DNA of 64,000 nucleotides from an uncultured Eubacteriales bacterium (GTDB lineage Bacteria; Bacillota; Clostridia; Oscillospirales; Acutalibacteraceae). Below are positions 35,338 through 42,449 of the stretch, one piece after another. Position 1 is the stretch's first letter, and every line of letters starts with the position of its first letter. The notes beneath the pieces were generated by a model, which was not told the DNA's origin, searched no databases, and worked only from the letters and a program-made list of their open reading frames with translations. The stretch spans positions 169,847 through 233,846 of the forward strand of contig CAKSCM010000002.1 of the NCBI GenBank assembly GCA_934444365.1, read 5' to 3'. A program made the position numbers and the translations under genes.

Positions 35338-35934
35338 ATGCCGAATTTTACAAAGCAGGCGATAAAGGCATCCTTTATGAAGCTTTTGAACGAACAGCCC
35401 TTAAGCAAAATAAGCGTCAGAAGCATAGTCGAGGACTGCGGCATAAACCGCAATTCCTTTTATTATCACTATCAGGATATAACCGATCTTATAGAGGAGA
35501 TAATAAAGGAGGAGGCCGATGCGCTTATAATAAAATATCCGTGCATAAGCTCCCTTAAGGAGTGCGTCGACGTGGCCTTTAAGTTTGCTCTTGAAAATAA
35601 AAAGGCGGTTATGCACATTTATAATTCGGCCAACCGCGATATATACGAGCGTTCGTCAATGGAGCTTTGCGAATATGTCGTCACACGGTATATTGATACC
35701 GTTTTTGCCGACGAACAGGTAGGTCTATACGACCGAAATGCTGCGATTCGCTTTTTTAAATGTGAACTGTACGGTCTTACGGTGGACTGGATTCGCTCAG
35801 GCATGAAGGACGACGCCATAGAGGAGATTTACCGTATTGTCGAAATTTGCCGGGGAATGTCGGAGGAGCTTATTAAACGAAGCCGCAACTGCCCCGGGGG
35901 ATCGATTTTTTCCGAAAATGCCAAACCGGTCTGA
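35338..35934 (+). CDS. TetR family transcriptional regulator
   Basis: A 198-residue regulator. The TetR HTH is NFTKQAIKASFMKLLNEQPLSKISVRSIVEDCGINRNSFYYHYQDITDLIEEI, with a helical ligand-binding C-terminus; the type resembles DhaS-like TetR proteins. The ATG at 35338 is chosen because AAAAAGGTGA lies ahead; an upstream GTG is in frame. It precedes an HdeD-RND-repeat protein gene set on the same strand, separated by two terminator-like hairpins, and is their likely regulator. Confidence 0.87.
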   Translation: MPNFTKQAIKASFMKLLNEQPLSKISVRSIVEDCGINRNSFYYHYQDITDLIEEIIKEEADALIIKYPCISSLKECVDVAFKFALENKKAVMHIYNSANRDIYERSSMELCEYVVTRYIDTVFADEQVGLYDRNAAIRFFKCELYGLTVDWIRSGMKDDAIEEIYRIVEICRGMSEELIKRSRNCPGGSIFSENAKPV

Positions 35935-36005
35935 CGGGGAATTGTTTTTTGCAATGACGGGTCGATCTGATAACGAAAGAAAATCATTATAAGTGAAATA
36001 TTGCA

Positions 36006-36046
36006 AGCGCCGATAACGGATTACGTATCGTTACCGGTGCTTTTTA
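36006..36046 (+). terminator. Imperfect terminator after tetR
   Basis: GCGCCGATAACG and TCGTTACCGGTGC form a stem followed by TTTTTATATA. Confidence 0.55.
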
Positions 36047-36093
36047 TATACGGCGGATTCGCTCGGATTTTTTTCCTTCTAGCGGATAAAAAC

Positions 36094-36135
36094 GCCCTTC
36101 GCCGGTAAAGCCAAAACCGGTAAAGGGCATTTTTG
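36094..36135 (+). terminator. Second terminator after tetR
   Basis: GCCCTTCGCCGG (36094) pairs with CCGGTAAAGGGC and is followed by ATTTTTGGG. Confidence 0.7.
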
Positions 36136-36293
36136 GGCAAAAAATAAGATTTGTCTGTTTTTTATACAGCAATATCGGCGTTGTCTATTTTTACGGCAGG
36201 GTTCCTTTTTTGTCCATTTTGTTTATTAGAAACCGTGTATATACTGTTAACGTGAAAAATAACCATACGTATGAGTTGAAAGGAGGCGTTCTT

Positions 36294-36896
36294 ATGCGTT
36301 CGGTATTACCCATGAGAACAGCCAAAATAGGTTACATTGTTATCTCGGCGGCGCTTTGTCTGCTCGGGATTGCGGCCATCGCTTTTCCGGGGTTTATGGC
36401 ATCGTTTATCGGGGTTATATGCGGAATATTGCTTATAGCCTTCGGATGTATAAGGATTGTCGGCTATTTGTCGAGGGATCTTTACCGGCTGGCGTTTCAG
36501 TACGATCTGACCCTCGGGATACTGCTTATAGCGCTCGGAATTATGATGCTTATAAGCCCAAAGAGTTTTATGACCTTTATGTGCATAGCGCTCGGGCTTT
36601 ATATTTTGGCCGACGCACTGTTTAAGGTACAGATCGCAAGCGAATCCAAGCGCTTCGGTATAGGCCCGTGGTGGCTGATTCTTGCCCTTGCGATAATTAC
36701 CGGAGTTTGCGGGCTTATGCTTATGTTCCGTCCGGGACAAAGCAGCGATGTGCTGATGATACTTTTCGGCATTACCCTTTTGAGCGAGGGAATACTCAAT
36801 ATCAGCACCGCGATAGCAACGGTAAAAATAATAAAGCATCAACAGCCGGATGTAATTGAAGTTAAGTACTACAGTGATAAGGAAAGCGAGGAATAA
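36294..36896 (+). CDS. HdeD family membrane protein (DUF308)
   Basis: A 200-residue integral membrane protein of six or seven helices. The repeated DUF308 pattern is GYIVISAALCLLGIAAIAFPGFMASFIGVICGILLIAFGCIRIV, then LGILLIALGIMMLISPKSF and LALAIITGVCGLMLMFRPGQSSDVLMILFGITLLSEGILNI. HdeD-type proteins are linked to acid and envelope stress, but their function is not defined. GAAAGGAGGCGTTCTT precedes the ATG at 36294. It is 6 bases ahead of the RND gene, so the two are co-transcribed. Confidence 0.85.
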   Translation: MRSVLPMRTAKIGYIVISAALCLLGIAAIAFPGFMASFIGVICGILLIAFGCIRIVGYLSRDLYRLAFQYDLTLGILLIALGIMMLISPKSFMTFMCIALGLYILADALFKVQIASESKRFGIGPWWLILALAIITGVCGLMLMFRPGQSSDVLMILFGITLLSEGILNISTAIATVKIIKHQQPDVIEVKYYSDKESEE

Positions 36897-36902
36897 AGGA
36901 AT

Positions 36903-39017
36903 ATGAGACTTTCTCAGGCAATTGTAAAATGCCGTATTCCGATTATCATTATTACCCTTGTGCTTATGGTGCCGTCGGTATTGGGCATGCTCGGCACAAG
37001 GATCAATTACGATATGCTCAATTACCTGCCGAGCGATATGGACACGGTAATAGGGCAAGAGGAGCTTAAAAACGATTTCGGCAAGGGAGCATTTTCGCTT
37101 ATCATCGCCGAGGATATGAGCGATAAGGACGTCGCTTCCCTTTGCGATAAAATAGAACAGGTCGAGCACGTCGACAGCGTAATATGGTATTCCACCCTGG
37201 CCGACATATCGATTCCGAAGGAGCTTATTCCCGACGAGATATATAAGGAGTTCAATACCGATAACGCGACCTTAATGGCGGTGTTTTTCGACAGCGCTAC
37301 CAGCGAGGACGTCACCATGGAAGCGATCCGCGAAATACGTTCGCTCGCCGGAAAGCAATGCTTTGTGTCCGGCATGTCGGCTCTTGTTACCGACCTTAAG
37401 GACCTGTGCGAAAGAGAAGAGCCGATATATGTCGGCCTTGCGGTTTTGTTTGCCCTTATAGCAATGGTCGCCTTGCTTGACGGCTGGCTCGTTCCTTTCA
37501 TCTTTTTGGCGTCGATCGGAATGATGATACTGATAAACCTCGGTACCAACTACTTTTTCGGGGAAATATCCTACATAACCAAGGCGCTTTCGGCGGTTTT
37601 GCAGCTTGCCGTTACAATGGATTACTCCATTTTCCTTTGGCACAGCTACAACGAGCAAAGAGAAAAATATCAGGATAACAAACAGGCCATGGCCGTCGCC
37701 ATTCATGATACCTTTACATCGGTGCTCGGCAGCTCAATAACCACCGTCGCCGGATTTGCGGCCCTTTGCTTTATGAGCTTTACGCTCGGTCGCGACCTCG
37801 GCATAGTAATGGCTAAGGGCGTTATCTTCGGCGTTATAGGCTGTGTAACGGTTTTGCCGTCGCTTATTCTTGTGTTCGACAAGCCCCTGCAAAAGACCAA
37901 GCATAAATCAATAATACCGAACATGAACCGTTTTTCAAAGGGTGTGCTCAAGGTTTTCCCGGTATTCATTATAATATTCGCATTGCTTATTCCGCCGGCA
38001 TATTACGGTTATTCCAAGACCAACAAAGAGGTCTATTACGACATGGGACAGTGCCTGCCGGAGGATATGGAATACGTAATAGCCAATTCCAAGCTGTCGG
38101 ACGATTTTGACATCGCTTCGACCCATATGCTGCTTGTGGATGCGTCTCTTCCTCAAAAATCCGTTCGCAACATGATGGACGAAATGGAACAGGTGGACGG
38201 CGTTAAATACGTTTTGGGACTTAAAAGCGTCGTGGGTTCGCGTGTGCCCGAGGAGGTTCTTCCCGACAGTATCCGCGAGATACTTAAAAGCGACAAATGG
38301 GAGCTTATGCTTATAAACTCCGAATACAAGGTCGCAAGCGATGAGGTTAACGACCAGATTGATTCACTAAATGCAATACTTAAAAAGTATGACGATACCG
38401 GAATGCTTATAGGCGAAGCGCCCTGCATGAAGGATATGATCGAGACCACCGATCACGACTTCAAGGTGGTAAACGCCGTATCTATCGTAGCGATTTTCAT
38501 TATTATACTGCTTGTTGAAAAGAGCATTTCATTGCCCTTTATACTTATTGCGGTTATCGAGCTTGCAATATTCATAAACCTCGGCTTGCCGCATTATCTC
38601 GGCCAGTCGCTGCCCTTTATTGCGCCGATATGCATAAGCACCATTCAGCTCGGCGCGACGGTGGACTACGCCATACTTATGACCACGAGGTACAAAGCCG
38701 AGCGCATGAGCGGCAAGAGTAAGCGCGATAGCATACAGGTTGCCCTTTCGACCTCCATTCCCTCAATAATCGTTTCGGGCTTCGGGCTTTTTGCGGCGAC
38801 CTTCGGCGTTGCGGTTTATTCGGATATAGACATCATCAGTTCAATGTGCATGCTTATGGCGAGGGGCGCCGTGGTCAGTATGCTTTGCGTAATCTTTATA
38901 CTGCCGGCCATGCTTATGCTCTTTGATAAGGTTATCGGAGCCACCACCCTCGGCATGAGAAAAAAGATTAAAATGAATACGGTAAATACAGTGAATACGG
39001 AGGTATCGAATATATGA
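36903..39017 (+). CDS. RND superfamily (MMPL-type) exporter
   Basis: A 704-residue transporter with two repeats, each made of one membrane helix, a large extracytoplasmic domain, and five membrane helices. The second halves show the MMPL pattern YITKALSAVLQLAVTMDYSIFLWHSYNEQREK and GLPHYLGQSLPFIAPICISTIQLGATVDYAILMTTRYKAE, where the Asp in TMDYS and TVDYA is the likely proton-coupling residue. Gram-positive MMPL-like proteins move lipids or hydrophobic compounds. It overlaps the next gene by 4 bases. Confidence 0.92.
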   Translation: MRLSQAIVKCRIPIIIITLVLMVPSVLGMLGTRINYDMLNYLPSDMDTVIGQEELKNDFGKGAFSLIIAEDMSDKDVASLCDKIEQVEHVDSVIWYSTLADISIPKELIPDEIYKEFNTDNATLMAVFFDSATSEDVTMEAIREIRSLAGKQCFVSGMSALVTDLKDLCEREEPIYVGLAVLFALIAMVALLDGWLVPFIFLASIGMMILINLGTNYFFGEISYITKALSAVLQLAVTMDYSIFLWHSYNEQREKYQDNKQAMAVAIHDTFTSVLGSSITTVAGFAALCFMSFTLGRDLGIVMAKGVIFGVIGCVTVLPSLILVFDKPLQKTKHKSIIPNMNRFSKGVLKVFPVFIIIFALLIPPAYYGYSKTNKEVYYDMGQCLPEDMEYVIANSKLSDDFDIASTHMLLVDASLPQKSVRNMMDEMEQVDGVKYVLGLKSVVGSRVPEEVLPDSIREILKSDKWELMLINSEYKVASDEVNDQIDSLNAILKKYDDTGMLIGEAPCMKDMIETTDHDFKVVNAVSIVAIFIIILLVEKSISLPFILIAVIELAIFINLGLPHYLGQSLPFIAPICISTIQLGATVDYAILMTTRYKAERMSGKSKRDSIQVALSTSIPSIIVSGFGLFAATFGVAVYSDIDIISSMCMLMARGAVVSMLCVIFILPAMLMLFDKVIGATTLGMRKKIKMNTVNTVNTEVSNI

Positions 39018-41122
39018 AAGACAGAGCATTAAAGGCAGCGGCGATCGGTGTTTGTGCCGCCGTTACATTAGGCTGCACGGCCGTTACGGCGGCGTCATCG
39101 CTTAAAGAAACGTCGTCGGTCGGCGATGTTGTATCGAAGGTACAGCTTGTATCGGGACAGGAGAAATCCGACATCGAAAAGGACGAAACGGTCTACGTTT
39201 TGGCCGGAGCCGACGGCAGCGTCAAAAAAATAATCGTAAGCGACTGGATAAAGAATAATATCGCGGCCGATAAGATCACCGATCAGACTCCCCTTGAAAA
39301 CGTCGAGAACGTAAAAGGGGACGAAAGCTACGTTTTAAACGGTGAGAATATGCGCGTATGGGACGCACAGGGCAACGACATCTATTGTCAGGGAACAATA
39401 GAAAAGGAGCTCCCCGTTAATCTTTCGGTGTCTTATAAGCTCGACTCAAGGAGCATATCGGCCGAAGAGCTTGCCGGAAAAAGCGGCCGTGTAAGCATTC
39501 GTTTTGATTACAAAAACAATCAGTACGAGACCGTATCAATAGACGGCAAGGACGAGAAAATTTACGTCCCCTTTGCAATGCTAACCGGCATTATGCTTGA
39601 TACCGACAAATTTACAAATGTCGAGATAACAAACGGCAAGCTGATAAACGACGGCAGCCGCATAATCGCCGCCGGAATAGCCCTGCCGGGACTGCAAAGC
39701 AACCTCAACGTCGATAGGGATAAATTTGAAATTCCGGATTACGTCGAAATTACGGCCGACGTTAAGGAATTCGAAATGACTAACACCGTAACCGTTGCGA
39801 CCAATGAGCTGTTCAGCGGTGTAAATACCGACGGATTTGACGATTTAAGCGATCTCGAAGGGTCGCTCGGCGAGCTTGAAGATGCTATGAATAAGCTTAT
39901 AAACGGCTCGGCTTCGCTTTACGGCGGACTTTGCACCCTGCTTGAAAAATCCGACGTGCTGGTTTCAGGTATAGACGCTCTTGTTTCCGGCGCGACCGAG
40001 CTTAAAAACGGAGCGGACACGCTCGACAGCGGCGCCGGCGCTCTTGAAAGCGGAACGGCAGCCTTAAACAGCGGTGCCGGCACCCTTAAAGAGGGCACCG
40101 AATCGCTTGTCGGAGGACTTTCCGAGCTGTGCGAGCACAACGGCGAGTTGAACGCGGGTGCCGAAAAGGTCTTTAATACGCTCCTTTCGAGCGTTAACGA
40201 TTCGGTTGCCGCAAAGGGCATTACCATCGAAAAGCTGACCATCGAAAATTACAAAGAGGTGCTTTCCTCCCTTTTGAACAGTCCGGACGACACCCAAAAG
40301 GCCGAGCTGATAGCCATAGCGGATTCGACATTAAACAGCCAGCTGGCTGCCGCAAATGTCCCCGAGGCATATTATCCGGCGGTAAAATTCATGCTTTATG
40401 AACGTCTTTCAAAGGGCATGACCACCGAGGAAGCAATGGCCGAAATAACCACCGTACTCACCCATGCCGGAATGTATGCGGCCGATCACGAAAAATACGC
40501 CTCATTTGCGGCCGACGCGCTCACCCTTCAAAAAGCGGCGGCCTCGGCAGCAAGCGATCAGGGAAAAGCAGCGATAAACGGACTTTGCCTCTCGCTTGCC
40601 TCAAAGACCCTTGAGCCGGCCATTACCTCGGCTATAGAGCAGCTTGACGAATACAATGAATTTTATACCGGAATTGCCGATTACACCTCGGGCGCAAAAT
40701 CTGCCCACGACGGAGCCGAACAACTTGCCGGCGGTGCTTCCTCCCTTAAGGAGGGAACCGAGCAGGTGAACTCAGGCGCTTCCGCACTCAAAGCCGGTAC
40801 GGCGGCGATAAGCGCCGGCGCCGAAAAGCTGCTTGCCGGCGTTATACAGATGAAGGACAAAACCCCCGCCCTTATAAACGGTATAACCGCACTCAAGGAC
40901 GGATCGTATGAGCTTAAAAGCGGACTCGGGCAGTTCGGCAGCGAGGGTGTTGAAAAGCTGGTTGACGCCGTGGACGGCGATCTCGGATCGCTTGTTACCC
41001 GCATTAAGGCGACGGTCGACGTTTCAAAGGATTATCGCTCCTTCTCGGGACTTTCATCCGATATGAGCGGCAAGGTAAAGTTTATATACCGCACCGACGC
41101 TATTAAGGTGAGCGAACAGTAA
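39014..41122 (+). CDS. Secreted heptad-repeat protein coupled to the RND exporter
   Basis: A 702-residue protein whose start overlaps the RND stop (ATGA). An N-terminal signal or lipoprotein-like segment (residues 7-27, with a Cys near 21) is followed by a beta-rich domain (about 60-270), then two blocks of exact seven-residue repeats of the form LxxGAxx (about residues 310-372 and 562-640, such as LDSGAGALESGTAALNSGAG) separated by a helical stretch. The same glycine-heptad pattern is known from YhgE/Pip-type proteins, but their membrane domain is missing here. It probably forms a long coiled-coil or stalk serving the RND pump outside the membrane; this is inference. Confidence 0.75.
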   Translation: MKDRALKAAAIGVCAAVTLGCTAVTAASSLKETSSVGDVVSKVQLVSGQEKSDIEKDETVYVLAGADGSVKKIIVSDWIKNNIAADKITDQTPLENVENVKGDESYVLNGENMRVWDAQGNDIYCQGTIEKELPVNLSVSYKLDSRSISAEELAGKSGRVSIRFDYKNNQYETVSIDGKDEKIYVPFAMLTGIMLDTDKFTNVEITNGKLINDGSRIIAAGIALPGLQSNLNVDRDKFEIPDYVEITADVKEFEMTNTVTVATNELFSGVNTDGFDDLSDLEGSLGELEDAMNKLINGSASLYGGLCTLLEKSDVLVSGIDALVSGATELKNGADTLDSGAGALESGTAALNSGAGTLKEGTESLVGGLSELCEHNGELNAGAEKVFNTLLSSVNDSVAAKGITIEKLTIENYKEVLSSLLNSPDDTQKAELIAIADSTLNSQLAAANVPEAYYPAVKFMLYERLSKGMTTEEAMAEITTVLTHAGMYAADHEKYASFAADALTLQKAAASAASDQGKAAINGLCLSLASKTLEPAITSAIEQLDEYNEFYTGIADYTSGAKSAHDGAEQLAGGASSLKEGTEQVNSGASALKAGTAAISAGAEKLLAGVIQMKDKTPALINGITALKDGSYELKSGLGQFGSEGVEKLVDAVDGDLGSLVTRIKATVDVSKDYRSFSGLSSDMSGKVKFIYRTDAIKVSEQ

Positions 41123-41187
41123 GCGGCTGCTTTTGTCCGATATTAAAGCAAAATTGATTTTGACAATACCATCCTTAGTTTGAAAGA

Positions 41188-41240
41188 CCCGGAGACACGG
41201 ATTTCACCTTATGAGATCCGCGCCTCCGGGCCGCTTTTTA
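41188..41240 (+). terminator. Terminator closing the hdeD-RND operon
   Basis: CCCGGAG (41188-41194) pairs with CTCCGGG (41224-41230), with an inner GGAT/ATCC stem, followed by CCGCTTTTTA. Confidence 0.8.
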
Positions 41241-41394
41241 TATTTTGTTTTTTTGCCGTCGATTGACAAGGGTAGACGGTCGATTAATTGACGATGGGTC
41301 GATGAGTTAATCGGTACATATTTATCAATCCATTACTGTCCGGTCTGCCTGCAAACGGCTTATAGGCCTGTAATGCCTTACATTACATATCGTG

Positions 41395-42207
41395 TTATAT
41401 ATCATGCCGGATTTCGAGCAGGGTGTCTACCGCTATATGCATTTCCGGATGGCCGCGATATGCCGCGACCAATTCCTTCTCATGCGAGGAAAGCACAAGC
41501 CCCGAGCCGTCGGGATTGTAAAAATCGTCGTCCTCATCGGGAATATCCTTTATAAAGGTTCCGTTTGTGGTTCTTCTCGGCCATGCCATTATATCGTCGG
41601 GATCGAGCAGCCGCTCGGGTTTTTCGGTGTCGGCGTTTATCCAGGCGATCTCCTTGATTATAAGCTTTACGTTATCTCCGTTGTGAAGCTCGTCATAGGT
41701 GAGAATTTTCCCCTCAAGCCGATGTCGGCAAAGCTCGGGAGTTATTTCTATGACGTCGCTTTTTATAACGGCGAAGCCGTAGCGATCCTTTGGGGCAATT
41801 TCATATTCCGAAAGACATATGTTGGTTTTCATTATTTCGAAAAAGTCTTCGTCATTTACTGTGGTCTTAAAGCATAAAATCGGTAAATGGTTTGTAAGTC
41901 CGCTTATAAGCACCTTTATTTGCATATAGTAGTTTCCCGGAGGAAATGTATTGTCAAAATTCCAGAATATAAAATCATTCTTTGTGCCTGTTTTTATACT
42001 CCAGCCGAAAAGCTTTTCCGACGGTATCGACAGGGTCTTGCTTATGCGGTCGAACATATCGAGACTTATGGCGTTTGTTCCGGTCTCCCAACCCGAAACC
42101 GTCGTGTTGGATACGCCAAGGCAATCGGCCAGCTGTTTTTGGGTGAGTCCCCGCTTTTTTCGGTAATATGTTATTCTCTGAGATACTTCATTTTTCTTTG
42201 TTTCCAC
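41395..42207 (-). CDS. XRE regulator with a sensor domain homologous to the adjacent dockerin protein
   Basis: A 270-residue protein. The Cro/CI HTH (residues 8-66) is QRITYYRKKRGLTQKQLADC followed by LGVSNTTVSGWETGTNAIS. Residues about 77-194 form a beta-rich domain that aligns almost without gaps with residues about 536-652 of the secreted dockerin protein encoded divergently next door (shared: FxxGxY, LKTT/FKTT, KDxxGFA, EL..H.LEGK, Y.E.H..D, W..AD). The last 75 residues are acidic then helical. No signal peptide or membrane segment is seen, so the domain works in the cytoplasm. The start is a GTG behind GGTGGAGG. A role as a ligand-responsive controller of the divergent dockerin genes is inferred. 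Confidence 0.85.
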   Translation of the reverse strand: METKKNEVSQRITYYRKKRGLTQKQLADCLGVSNTTVSGWETGTNAISLDMFDRISKTLSIPSEKLFGWSIKTGTKNDFIFWNFDNTFPPGNYYMQIKVLISGLTNHLPILCFKTTVNDEDFFEIMKTNICLSEYEIAPKDRYGFAVIKSDVIEITPELCRHRLEGKILTYDELHNGDNVKLIIKEIAWINADTEKPERLLDPDDIMAWPRRTTNGTFIKDIPDEDDDFYNPDGSGLVLSSHEKELVAAYRGHPEMHIAVDTLLEIRHDI

Positions 42208-42254
42208 TTATATAACCTCCACCTATATGAAAATATCATAATTTTTAAGAAATT

Positions 42255-42281
42255 TCAAGCATTTTTTAGTGTGAGGCTTGA
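42255..42281. promoter_or_regulatory. Candidate operator: inverted repeat over the -35 box
   Basis: TCAAGC (42255-42260) and GCTTGA (42276-42281) form an inverted repeat with a 15-base gap; the right arm overlaps the -35 element of the dockerin promoter. It could be the site of the divergent XRE regulator. Confidence 0.35.
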
Positions 42282-42306
42282 CAAAATACATTCTTACTGT
42301 TATATT
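42278..42306 (+). promoter_or_regulatory. Promoter of the dockerin gene pair
   Basis: TTGACA (42278-42283), 17 bases, TATATT (42301-42306). The predicted leader of about 140 bases contains short hairpins, one with arms AAGCA and TGCTT near 42370. Confidence 0.72.
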
Positions 42307-42449
42307 TATTACAGGCAAAATGGAATTCGGGCTAAAAATGCCAAAAAATCCGTAGGAATTTTCCATTAAGCATAAAATTTGCTTAAAAACGGAGGAGTAT
42401 GGCCTTTCTGGTTCTGTTGGTCTAATAAAATTGCGAGGAGAAAAGAGTA

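Larger units (their letters stand above)
35935..36293 (+). other. Intergenic region between tetR and the hdeD-RND genes
   Basis: Contains no gene. Two terminator-like hairpins (36006-36046 and 36094-36135) end tetR transcription. The 120 bases before the next gene are AT-rich and end in GAAAGGAGG. No clear TetR operator palindrome was identified. Confidence 0.5.
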
